Shown one piece after another: positions 1 to 7,710 of a stretch of DNA of 15,728 nt. The notes under the pieces were generated by a model. The model made no database searches, was not told the origin of the DNA, and was given only the letters and a program-made list of their open reading frames with translations. The position numbers and the translations under genes were made by a program. This stretch comes from JACNLC01 sp964607375 (GTDB taxonomy: Bacteria > Fidelibacterota > Marinisomatia > SCGC-AAA003-L08 > JACNLC01), in the NCBI GenBank assembly GCA_964607375.1, contig CAZSJY010000046.1, forward strand, positions 1-15,728, given 5' to 3'. The number at the start of each line of letters is the position of its first letter. Positions within the stretch are counted from its first letter, which is position 1.

Positions 1-879
1 ACGGCTACTGGAAAAACGAGTGTAGCTGTGAAAATTGCAGAAAAATTCAATGGGGAAATCATTTCTGCAGATTCTCGCCAAATTTACCGTGGAATGGATA
101 TCGGTACCGGTAAGGACTTAGATGAATATTCAGTTGACGGAAATAAAATATCATATCATTTGATAGATATTATAAATCCATCAGAAGATTACAGTGTTTT
201 TCATTTTCAAAAGGATTTTTACTTTGCTTATGATGATATCGTTTCTCGCAATAAAGTCCCAATTTTATGCGGTGGAACAGGATTGTATATTGAATCCATT
301 TTACTTAATTATGAAATGAAAGAAGTTGCTCCAGATTTTGATTTTAGACAGAAGTTAGAGCAAAAATCCCTTACAGAATTGGTTAAACAGTTGAAAAATC
401 TCAACCCAAAATTACATAATACAACCGATTTAACTACTAAAAAACGCGTCATTCGTGCAATTGAAATAGCAGTGGCATCAACCGATGAAAGTTTTTTAGA
501 TGAGAAGAAGAAAATTGTCAAACCAATGGTATTGGGAGTTAATTATCCACGAGAGACTGTAAGAAAAAGAATAACTGAACGATTACACACTCGAATGGAA
601 AATGGTATGATTGAAGAAGTTGAAACAGTGATGAAATCCGGGATATCTTTAGAACGACTACATTATTTCGGATTGGAGTATCGATTTATCAGTCAATTTC
701 TAAAAGGAGAATTGAGAAAAGAAGAAATGGTTAATAAATTGAATATTGCTATCCATCAATTTTCCAAACGCCAAATGACATTTTTCCGCAGGATGGAAAA
801 ACGAGGAGTTAAAATCCATTGGATTGAAAATTGTGATTTGGAAAATGCGATGAGTATTCTGAAATTCAATGAAAAATGA
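1..879 (+). CDS. miaA: tRNA dimethylallyltransferase (5' end outside window)
   Basis: MiaA transfers a dimethylallyl group to N6 of A37 in tRNAs that read codons starting with U; it acts in the cytoplasm. The reading frame is open from base 1. The first codons read TATGKT, the end of the P-loop (GPTATGKT in the family), so the gene starts upstream of the window and the GTG at 28 is internal. Further family signatures are DSRQIYRGMDIGTGK just after, CGGTGLYIESIL in the middle, and IHQFSKRQMTFFRR near the C-terminus, which matches the conserved KRQxxWFR segment. About 293 codons are present, so only a few N-terminal residues are missing for a family of about 300. The next gene starts 11 bases before this stop codon, suggesting co-transcription. 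Confidence 0.95.
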   Translation, partial: TATGKTSVAVKIAEKFNGEIISADSRQIYRGMDIGTGKDLDEYSVDGNKISYHLIDIINPSEDYSVFHFQKDFYFAYDDIVSRNKVPILCGGTGLYIESILLNYEMKEVAPDFDFRQKLEQKSLTELVKQLKNLNPKLHNTTDLTTKKRVIRAIEIAVASTDESFLDEKKKIVKPMVLGVNYPRETVRKRITERLHTRMENGMIEEVETVMKSGISLERLHYFGLEYRFISQFLKGELRKEEMVNKLNIAIHQFSKRQMTFFRRMEKRGVKIHWIENCDLENAMSILKFNEK

Positions 880-1990
880 TGTTGTAAAATATCTGCACAA
901 ACGAGGAGAAGTTGGTCCGTGGGAACTCTTTCCTCAACCATCAAAATCTAATTATGATTTCTTTATTGTAATTCCTGCGTATGCTGAGTTTGAATCACTT
1001 CCGCAGACATTGGATAGTATTGCAAAACAATCGAAAGAATTGTTAATAGATACTTTAGTCGTTGTGGTTGTTAATAATAAAAAAGAAGTAAGAAATTCAG
1101 ATTTTCAGAATAATCAGAGAACACTCAATTACATCAAAACTCAACAGTTACCTTTTGAAATTTCTAGTGTAGATGCGTCTTCCATCGGATTAGAACTACC
1201 AGAAAAATTAGCCGGTGTAGGTTTAGCTCGTAAAATTGGAATGGATTTATGTCTGCCATTTTGCAAAATTGATAGTTTATTGTGTTGCACGGACGCTGAT
1301 ACAATTTTATCTCCCAATTACATTACAACTATTTATGACTATTTTTTACAACACAAGTGTCATTCAGCCATTGTTGGATTTGAACACCAAAAATCTGATA
1401 ATCCCGAAATTGAAAAAGCAATTCGTATTTATGAGAATTTCCTGAAATCAACTGCAGAAAACACACAAAAAGCCGGATCACCCTATGGTTATCACGCGAT
1501 TGGCTCAACAATTGTTTGCACTGCAAAAGCATATATTTCAGTTGGTGGCATGTCCCGTAGAAAAGCTACAGAGGATTTCTACTTTCTCCAAGAATTAGCA
1601 AAGTATAGTGAAGTTCACACAATCAAAGATGTATTAGTGTTTCCTTCGTCTCGACCATCCAATAGGATTTATCTGGGAACTGGATTTAGGATGAATCAAG
1701 CTCAAACAGGTTTTGATTTAAATAAATTATATTTTTCAAAGGAAGCATTTATAATTTTGAAAAACTGGTTAGAAGTTGGAAAAAACTCATTTGAATTAGA
1801 TTTGACAACACTATTAGAACGAACAAGTAATATTCATTCAGATTTCAAAGATTTTCTAATTGGTGAAGGAATATTAAAAGTTTGGAATGGACTGCAAAAG
1901 TCCTCACCGACCCAAAAACATTTCGAAAAACAACTTCATCGTTGGTTTGATGCTCTCAAAACAATTCGGTTGTTAAAGAAATTTAACTAA
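869..1990 (+). CDS. glycosyltransferase, GT-A fold (family 2-like)
   Basis: Predicted cytoplasmic glycosyltransferase of 373 residues. The N-terminus has the nucleotide-sugar binding pattern FFIVIPAYAEFESLPQTLDS. A DxD-type metal/nucleotide motif is at D142-A-D144 (CTDADT), and an acidic ED pair at E235-D236 (ATEDFYFLQELAKY) fits the catalytic-base region of inverting GT2 enzymes. No membrane segment is seen. The donor sugar and acceptor cannot be read from the sequence. The ATG at 869 lies 11 bases inside miaA in another frame, so translation is probably coupled to it. The C-terminal 100 residues after RMNQ are helical-looking and match nothing I recognise. Family membership is fairly safe; the specific function is unknown. 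Confidence 0.75.
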   Translation: MKNDVVKYLHKRGEVGPWELFPQPSKSNYDFFIVIPAYAEFESLPQTLDSIAKQSKELLIDTLVVVVVNNKKEVRNSDFQNNQRTLNYIKTQQLPFEISSVDASSIGLELPEKLAGVGLARKIGMDLCLPFCKIDSLLCCTDADTILSPNYITTIYDYFLQHKCHSAIVGFEHQKSDNPEIEKAIRIYENFLKSTAENTQKAGSPYGYHAIGSTIVCTAKAYISVGGMSRRKATEDFYFLQELAKYSEVHTIKDVLVFPSSRPSNRIYLGTGFRMNQAQTGFDLNKLYFSKEAFIILKNWLEVGKNSFELDLTTLLERTSNIHSDFKDFLIGEGILKVWNGLQKSSPTQKHFEKQLHRWFDALKTIRLLKKFN

Positions 1991-2056
1991 AATAACACTA
2001 TTGAATAACATTCATATTGCGCTAATTTCTACGCAAATCATATAGGAATCTTTTTA

Positions 2057-2674
2057 ATGGAAATCATAATAAGAGCAATTTTGAGTTACTTAATTGGTTC
2101 TTTATCTGGGAGCTTGATTCTTGGTAAAATAAGAGGAATTGACATCCGAAAAGAAGGAAGTGGTAATGCTGGAAGTACTAACGCATTTCGCACACAAGGC
2201 AAGTTATTTGCTCTAATCGTGTTATTGATTGATGTTCTAAAAGGAATTGTAGCAGTTGTTTTTATCGCAAATGTGTTCGAGACTAATTCAAATATTTCAC
2301 CCTATATTTGTGGAGGAGCTGTAATCATTGGTCATGTTTATCCAATATTATTTGGATTTAAAGGTGGCAAAGGTGCTGGAACAGCAATTGGCGTTGTCGG
2401 TGCTATAAATCCTGTTGTGTTACTTATTGCAATTCCTGTTTGGATTGTAGTTTTAGTGTTATCTGGTTTTGTAGGGCTGGCAACAATGTTATCATCAATT
2501 TCCATTCCTGTTTATTTATATTTTGCTGAAGTGGACATCAACTTTTCAGTTTTCTCTTTGATATTAGCTTTGTTTGTTGTTTTCACTCATAGGAGTAACA
2601 TTAGAAGAATGATAAATGGTACAGAAAATTGTTTTGAAAAAGCAAAGATTTTAAGAAATAGTAAACAGATTTAA
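2057..2674 (+). CDS. plsY: acyl-phosphate:glycerol-3-phosphate acyltransferase PlsY
   Basis: PlsY moves the acyl group from acyl-phosphate to glycerol-3-phosphate, the first step of phospholipid synthesis in the PlsX/PlsY pathway; it is an inner-membrane protein. At 205 residues it has the usual length. All three conserved loops are visible: GSGNAGSTNAFRTQG (34-48), FKGGKGAGTA (101-110) and HRSNIRRMINGTE (178-190). Hydrophobic segments lie at about 4-22, 52-73, 84-100, 112-138 and 140-176. The gene follows the glycosyltransferase after 66 bases on the same strand and may share its transcript. Its stop codon TAA (2672-2674) overlaps the stop of the convergent Omp85 gene inside a palindromic TTAA, so the two genes meet with no spacer. 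Confidence 0.95.
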   Translation: MEIIIRAILSYLIGSLSGSLILGKIRGIDIRKEGSGNAGSTNAFRTQGKLFALIVLLIDVLKGIVAVVFIANVFETNSNISPYICGGAVIIGHVYPILFGFKGGKGAGTAIGVVGAINPVVLLIAIPVWIVVLVLSGFVGLATMLSSISIPVYLYFAEVDINFSVFSLILALFVVFTHRSNIRRMINGTENCFEKAKILRNSKQI

Positions 2675-3936
2675 CTTGACATTGAGAAATGAAGTAAAAA
2701 ACCGCCTTTATAGGGATTGAAGCCAAAATCAACACCAATTGCTCCGATTGAAGACATAAAGAACTTCAATCCAAATCCGTAACCCAATAGTCCATTTGAT
2801 ATTTTTAATTTTTGTAAGTTATTAGAACCGTATCCAAAATCAGTAAATAGAACAAAATCAATTCCCATTTCCACACCACCCAAATCGTTTTTTGGAAAAA
2901 GAGTTTGCTGATATTCTAAACTATGAAATATTAGATTCTCTACTTCGATTAAATTCACAACTTGCTGAGGATTATCTGTTGGAATTGAAGAGTAACCTCT
3001 AACATAGTCTTCTCCACCTAAATATGCTTTAGAATAAATTGGAAGTTGTTCTGAAAACTGTATTAAAAATGTAGTATTCATTGATATTACTGGGTCAAAT
3101 GGAACATTGTCTATTTCTGTGTATTTTGTAAAATCAAAATCTATTGTATGATAGGTGTAAGAACTTCCAAGACCAAAATTTGAAGTTAGATCAAATGAAA
3201 TTAAATATCCATCATTTGGATCAGTATAAATATCTCTTGTATCATAAACATATTCGTAAAGTGTGGTGATATGCTGTTGTTCTAAAATACAATCATTTGG
3301 AATTGGTCTAAAAAACTGGTCATCTAAATCTGTTAGCGTATTTATGTTAAGTCCAAGTAAACATCTGAATTGATGATGCAAACCCTTGTAGTAGCCCGTA
3401 CTTATTGATAAACTTTTTTCTTGTAATTCATACGCGTAAACTGCATCTTCAAATGTATTGTCTGAGATCCCAATATTAACAGAACCATGGTCTCCCCACA
3501 TCCAGGGATCAATAAAATTAAAGAAGTAAGACTTTGTTTCACCTAGTGTTCCGCCAACATAGAGTTTTTCATTCAAACCTCTAAAATTAAGAATTGCTAC
3601 TCCACCTCCATAAGACCATCCATTTTTACCTTTTGCTTCGTTATGTTCAAATATAGGAAATGGCATCCATCTTAAAGACTCAACAACTGAAATTAAATAA
3701 ACAGAATCTTCATTAGTAATTTCGACTGTGGAGAATAATCCCAAATTATAAATTCTATTTCTATCTTCGTTTGCAGTTAAACTATCAAATTCAGATGGAA
3801 TAGGGTGGAGTATTTCCCTAAGGATTATCTTGTCTTTAGTATGTATGTTTCCTTTTATTTGAATTTTGGTAACTTCTCCACCAAATATCAGAGAAAAATG
3901 TAAAATTGTGAGTAATATTATGGAATATCGAAACAT
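2671..3936 (-). CDS. Omp85-type outer-membrane protein with one POTRA domain
   Basis: A 421-residue predicted outer-membrane beta-barrel. It starts with a signal peptide (about residues 1-20). A single POTRA-like domain follows (about 22-90: VTKIQIKGNIHTKDKIILRE, then RNRIYNLGLFSTVEI), the rest being a 16-strand-type barrel. The Omp85 signature of the barrel lid loop is present as LGG (306-308) and VRGY (312-315). The C-terminus GFLLHFSMSS has a near-terminal aromatic residue, as outer-membrane barrels usually do. BamA has five POTRAs and TamA three, so this is neither in standard form; it resembles the short bacterial surface antigen proteins of the FCB group. The role (protein insertion, secretion or lipid handling) is not known. 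No Shine-Dalgarno sequence precedes the ATG, and a terminator-like hairpin ends only 10 bases upstream. Confidence 0.8.
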   Translation of the reverse strand: MFRYSIILLTILHFSLIFGGEVTKIQIKGNIHTKDKIILREILHPIPSEFDSLTANEDRNRIYNLGLFSTVEITNEDSVYLISVVESLRWMPFPIFEHNEAKGKNGWSYGGGVAILNFRGLNEKLYVGGTLGETKSYFFNFIDPWMWGDHGSVNIGISDNTFEDAVYAYELQEKSLSISTGYYKGLHHQFRCLLGLNINTLTDLDDQFFRPIPNDCILEQQHITTLYEYVYDTRDIYTDPNDGYLISFDLTSNFGLGSSYTYHTIDFDFTKYTEIDNVPFDPVISMNTTFLIQFSEQLPIYSKAYLGGEDYVRGYSSIPTDNPQQVVNLIEVENLIFHSLEYQQTLFPKNDLGGVEMGIDFVLFTDFGYGSNNLQKLKISNGLLGYGFGLKFFMSSIGAIGVDFGFNPYKGGFLLHFSMSS

Positions 3937-3946
3937 ATGAGGTGTT

Positions 3947-3980
3947 AAAAAAAAACCCCATTCAACGAACGAGGTCTTTT
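3947..3980 (-). terminator. rho-independent terminator or attenuator between the 75-residue gene and the Omp85 gene
   Basis: On the minus strand the ten bases AAAAGACCTC (3980-3971) can pair with GGGGTTTTTT (3959-3950), allowing two G-U pairs, around an 11-base loop. The U-run continues to 3947. It lies 33 bases after the stop of the 75-residue gene and only 10 bases before the ATG of the Omp85 gene. It may be a plain terminator or a partial one controlling read-through. Confidence 0.6.
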
Positions 3981-4013
3981 ATTTTTCCGGATAAAACTTC
4001 TTAAAAGTTCTAT

Positions 4014-4241
4014 TTATTTGCGTCCGCGAGCCATTTCTGCGCGAGAGACATCACCATCTTTATCTATGAAATAAAGATAGCCAGATTCCCGCTGAACTCC
4101 AGCTTTGTTAACAACTTCAGCGTTTCCGCCTTTTTCGTTTCCGCGAGCCATTTTTGAACGACTAACATTACCTTGTTTATCAAGATAATATAAATAACCT
4201 TTTTCTTTAGCTACTCCGGTTTTTTTTACTTTTTCTGCCAT
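4014..4241 (-). CDS. small lysine-rich protein with two tandem motif copies
   Basis: A 75-residue basic soluble protein made almost entirely of two copies of one unit. Copy 1 (8-34) runs TGVAKEKGYLYYLDKQG then NVSRSKMARG; copy 2 (47-73) runs AGVQRESGYLYFIDKDG then DVSRAEMARG. The offset is 39 residues, with a glycine/asparagine linker. The shared core is GYLYxxDKxGxVSRxxMARG. I have seen similar short proteins in other bacteria but know no function for them. The gene has the clearest ribosome binding site in the window (AGGAGGT, 4247-4253, five bases before ATG), a candidate promoter and a following hairpin, so it is probably well expressed. There is no signal peptide or membrane segment. Nucleic-acid binding would fit the charge but is a guess. 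Confidence 0.8.
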   Translation of the reverse strand: MAEKVKKTGVAKEKGYLYYLDKQGNVSRSKMARGNEKGGNAEVVNKAGVQRESGYLYFIDKDGDVSRAEMARGRK

Positions 4242-4246
4242 TTGTT

Positions 4247-4253
4247 ACCTCCT
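4247..4253 (-). promoter_or_regulatory. strong Shine-Dalgarno sequence of the 75-residue gene
   Basis: AGGAGGT on the minus strand, five bases before the ATG at 4241. It stands out because several neighbours (Omp85, propeller regulator, acyl-CoA dehydrogenase) have no recognisable one. It fixes the start and suggests high translation. Confidence 0.8.
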
Positions 4254-4296
4254 AAATAAACTATAAATTACAGTGTTACATCTCATATAACGCCTA

Positions 4297-4326
4297 ATAC
4301 TATGGGTTTATCGTCGAGAAAGTCAA
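4297..4326 (-). promoter_or_regulatory. candidate sigma70-type promoter of the 75-residue gene
   Basis: The minus strand shows TTGACT (4326-4321), an 18-base spacer and TAGTAT (4302-4297). This would give a leader of roughly 50 bases before the ATG at 4241. The -35 box is good and the -10 box only fair; the promoter consensus of this organism is unknown. Confidence 0.35.
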
Positions 4327-4456
4327 GAAATTTTATCATAATTTCATAAATTATTGATAATTTGACTATGTTTTTACACATGAATAGACAAATTATGATT
4401 GTTAGTGAATCGAATTTGTTCTATTTTGTCGAAGATTCTCTCTTTTAGAAACAAAA

Positions 4457-7417
4457 TTAGGATATTTCTATCTTGGATTTCTCTCCTATTTCTTCGAGAT
4501 ATAGTTCTTTGAACTTTCTTAATTTATCTTTTGCTTCTTTAGGTTTTCCAATCCTCTTCAATGAATTCACTTCATATTCAATTGCTACTTCATCTAAATA
4601 ATCCCAAGTCATCATTATTTTTGTGTATTTGAGAACACGATTATAATCTCTATTATGGAAATATCTGTCAATTATGTCTAACACCATATTTCTAGCTTCC
4701 ATTTTTATACCTTCGCAGATATCATCACACCAACTTGAAGAAAATTCTGTAGAAATCCCGTTACCAAACAAATCAACTGCTTTTTCGTATTCTGCTAACA
4801 TCTTTTTAGTTTGACCACATATCTTAAAATTTTTAGCATCATTAACATGTTTTTGGAAATCTAGAAGATCGATTTTAAAAGTTTGGTCAGCCCAATCAAA
4901 AGAATATCTATTATTCTTTGAAACAATTACTTTTTGATCTGAAATTTTTACTGCGGACCTTATTCTTGATATAGCTGTATTTTTCCTATTCATCACCTCA
5001 CTTATTGATGCATCAGGCCAAAAATGTACATTAAATTCATTAATATCAACTCCCATTTTATGATGGAAATCTTTCAAAATTAAGAAAAACAAAATCTCTT
5101 TTGATTGTTTTCCCTGCCACAATATATTCGTAACAATTTGACCATTTTTTACTACACTAAACGAATCAAAAAGACGAATAATTATCTCATCATTTTTTTG
5201 AAGTAATGACATCTTTTTCATCTTCTTATTTGCAAACAGATTTACAAAAATAGCCATTGTTGATAAAACAACTAGTAATGTTAAAACAATAATGAAAGTT
5301 AGAAATCCCTTAGATTTTGAAACTTTGAAAAATACTCTAGCAGGAGTTATTGAAGTTCTACCATGTCTATCAAAGCCCATTACTTCTAGGCAATATTCTC
5401 CAGTGGGTAAATTCATGAAATCAATTTTGGTACCAAAACCATCTTTCCATTTATCATCTAATCCACACAACCTATACTTGTATTTTTGATTTCCAATTGA
5501 TGCGAAACTTGGCATAGAAAACTTAAATTTGACATTATTTATATTTATTGGTAAAATTAATGTATCCAAAATCAATTCTTTAGTAGTTTGAACTGAATAA
5601 ATGATAGTTTCTGGAATATATGGATTAACACCTTCTGGTGTAATTTGAACAACTCCGTTATATGACAGAATCCATAATTTATCCCTTAACCATTGTAAGA
5701 TTGGTGTTGTTACCATTCCGCAATCAATGTCAAAAATAGTATAAGCTCCATTGTGAAAATGTAAAATCGACGCAAGTGTACTTACCCAAACATGATCGTT
5801 TGCTTTTAAAATAGAACGGAATTTTTGATTTTTAACTTTAGGCAGATGTAGGATTTTATAATTTTGTTCGGAATAGAATTCGTATCCTTGATTTTCCTCA
5901 AGTACTAATAGAGTATTTGAATCGGTAACATTCATATCTACTATTCTAGAGGAGAAAAAAGTACTATCTTTAAATATTTGTGTTTTTCCCCTTTCTGGGA
6001 CGCATAAACTAAACAAACCATTATCACAGCCAAGATAAAACTTGTTATTCCATTCGGTGATACGATTTATTTTCCCAGAAAAATCCAATTGCCATTGTTG
6101 AATCTGGGTTCCATTATATTCATAAATAGAATTTTGAGTTGTAATGAGTACTTTTTTAGATATTTTACAATCAACAATTCCTGTGATGGAATTGTTAGCT
6201 AAAGGGTCAGTATTATTACACTTTCTTATTTTCCAAGAAGTTGGATCTAAAATCCCAAGGAAACCATTATCTGAGGCCACTAGCCAACCGAAATATTTCG
6301 AGTACTGAATTATACTGACATTAGCAGGACAATTTTTGATTTCTTTCCATTGATTTTTATCAAAATAAACCCCATTTGTTGTCTTTCCACTTCCAGTAAT
6401 TACAATATTTCCGTTGACTATTGTCGAATATGATGATTCTGATAAAGTAAATTTGTCGTTATTATTCCGCCTGATTCGTATATTTTTATCATTTACAAAA
6501 AATAAACGATCTTTGCTTCCGAACCATGTATTGCCCTCAATATCTTGGAATGTAGCTGTAATCCAAGCATAAGGAAATTCTGCAATTTTAATCAATCCTG
6601 TAAGAGATTGTTTTTCTACAATGATTTTATCCCAAGATGAAAACACAAAGCCATATTCTGGTATTTCCACAGCTGACCTAAACCAAAGATTACTCTTTAG
6701 AAGTTCAGTACTTAAATCATGATGAACTTGATAAACTTCATATTTTATTGAGTTATCTTTTGATGTTTTTTCAGTTGATACGTACAAAACACCATTGATT
6801 TCAATTATTTCCCATATCTTTAAATTTTCATCAGGAAGGTTGACTCTATGAATTTTATTAGATTTATCAATAGTCCAAAGCCCATTTGATGATCCAATCC
6901 AAAGTTTATTATTATTGTCAATGTATAATTTAGAAACATGGTTCATTCTAAAGTCTAAAACGGGTGTTCGGAATTGATTTTCAGCTTCGAAAAACACTGC
7001 AATTCCTTGAGTAGTCCCAACCCATAATTGGTTATTCCAATAAATAACAGATTTTATAAAACTGGATGGGAGTCCATTTTTTGACGTAAATATTTGTGTT
7101 ATATTTTTTTCAATTTTAACGAGACCATTTTGCGTCCCGAGCCAAATTCTCTTGAGTGTATCTTCAATTCCGCATTCAATATGGGATGATGGTAAAAAGT
7201 GCGATTGAGAAAAATTGGTAAATTCTTCTGCGTCAAAGATGCTAACTCCTTCTGTAGTACAAAACCAAATTCTATCGTGATGATCCTGAAAGATATCGTT
7301 GATAGTACCACCAATAAAACCGTCTTTGATTGTAAATTCTCTTGTGAGAAATTCATCATTAGAAAACATAAATCCAAATAAGAGAATTAAACCAAATATA
7401 AACTTTTTTGTTATCAT
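4457..7417 (-). CDS. membrane-anchored one-component regulator: periplasmic propeller, Y_Y_Y domain, TM helix, SARP-like DNA-binding domain
   Basis: A 986-residue protein with sensor and output in one chain. Residues 1-18 are a signal peptide. A long region to about 610 holds propeller blades with the two-component-regulator-propeller signature, for example DHHDRIWFCTTEGVSIFD, then WLGTQNGLVKI, WVGTTQGIAVF and WIGSSNGLWTI. A Y_Y_Y-type domain (about 615-697) contains YKYRLCGLDDKW and LPTGEYCLEVMGFDRHG. One transmembrane helix lies at about 704-726, followed by the basic stretch KKMKK. The cytoplasmic part starts with an OmpR/SARP-like winged helix (about 744-840: IIIRLFDSFSVV, then FWPDASISEVMNRKNTAISR), then a helical BTAD/TPR-like tail (about 850-975). 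No histidine-kinase or receiver domain is present. It probably senses a periplasmic ligand and acts on DNA from the membrane; ligand and targets are unknown. The ATG lacks a clear Shine-Dalgarno sequence. Confidence 0.8.
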   Translation of the reverse strand: MITKKFIFGLILLFGFMFSNDEFLTREFTIKDGFIGGTINDIFQDHHDRIWFCTTEGVSIFDAEEFTNFSQSHFLPSSHIECGIEDTLKRIWLGTQNGLVKIEKNITQIFTSKNGLPSSFIKSVIYWNNQLWVGTTQGIAVFFEAENQFRTPVLDFRMNHVSKLYIDNNNKLWIGSSNGLWTIDKSNKIHRVNLPDENLKIWEIIEINGVLYVSTEKTSKDNSIKYEVYQVHHDLSTELLKSNLWFRSAVEIPEYGFVFSSWDKIIVEKQSLTGLIKIAEFPYAWITATFQDIEGNTWFGSKDRLFFVNDKNIRIRRNNNDKFTLSESSYSTIVNGNIVITGSGKTTNGVYFDKNQWKEIKNCPANVSIIQYSKYFGWLVASDNGFLGILDPTSWKIRKCNNTDPLANNSITGIVDCKISKKVLITTQNSIYEYNGTQIQQWQLDFSGKINRITEWNNKFYLGCDNGLFSLCVPERGKTQIFKDSTFFSSRIVDMNVTDSNTLLVLEENQGYEFYSEQNYKILHLPKVKNQKFRSILKANDHVWVSTLASILHFHNGAYTIFDIDCGMVTTPILQWLRDKLWILSYNGVVQITPEGVNPYIPETIIYSVQTTKELILDTLILPININNVKFKFSMPSFASIGNQKYKYRLCGLDDKWKDGFGTKIDFMNLPTGEYCLEVMGFDRHGRTSITPARVFFKVSKSKGFLTFIIVLTLLVVLSTMAIFVNLFANKKMKKMSLLQKNDEIIIRLFDSFSVVKNGQIVTNILWQGKQSKEILFFLILKDFHHKMGVDINEFNVHFWPDASISEVMNRKNTAISRIRSAVKISDQKVIVSKNNRYSFDWADQTFKIDLLDFQKHVNDAKNFKICGQTKKMLAEYEKAVDLFGNGISTEFSSSWCDDICEGIKMEARNMVLDIIDRYFHNRDYNRVLKYTKIMMTWDYLDEVAIEYEVNSLKRIGKPKEAKDKLRKFKELYLEEIGEKSKIEIS

Positions 7418-7544
7418 TTTGTTTTTTAGAGATTAATTAATAGCACAACAAATCCACTCTATAATTTAACATATTTCATTAAAATCTCTTTGTAGATTTG
7501 CAAGAAATTTCAGTTTTATTTAGATAAATAAATTGAATAGAAAC

Positions 7545-7573
7545 AAAAAAACCGACATTAATGTCGGTTTTTT
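7545..7573 (-). terminator. palindromic terminator after tRNA-Glu
   Basis: A perfect 16-base palindrome CCGACATTAATGTCGG (7552-7567) is flanked by seven A (7545-7551) and six T (7568-7573), so the structure works on either strand. It begins five bases after the 3' end of tRNA-Glu and fits termination of that minus-strand transcript. It also insulates the propeller regulator gene, which starts at 7417. Confidence 0.85.
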
Positions 7574-7577
7574 GCTG

Positions 7578-7649
7578 TAGCCCGTAGGAGAATCGAACTC
7601 CTGTTGCAGAGATGAAAACCCTGAGTCCTAACCACTAGACGAACGGGCC
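7578..7649 (-). tRNA. tRNA-Glu (anticodon UUC)
   Basis: A complete cloverleaf is readable on the minus strand. The acceptor GGCCCGT pairs with ACGGGCT (first pair G-U), with discriminator A. The D-arm GTCT/GGAC surrounds AGTGGTTA. The anticodon stem CAGGG/CTCTG carries the loop TTTTCAT, giving UUC. The T-arm is AGGAG/CTCCT with loop TTCGATT. The CCA end is not encoded. It stands alone between the stress-protein gene and a palindromic terminator. Confidence 0.95.
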
Positions 7650-7710
7650 ATATTCTATATCTTACAAAGTCCAATAATTTATAAGGATATTATATAATAC
7701 GACAATACTT

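Noticed and set aside
309..521. Short minus-strand open frames inside miaA and the glycosyltransferase gene
   Set aside because: They lie opposite well-supported genes and have no start signals or family features.
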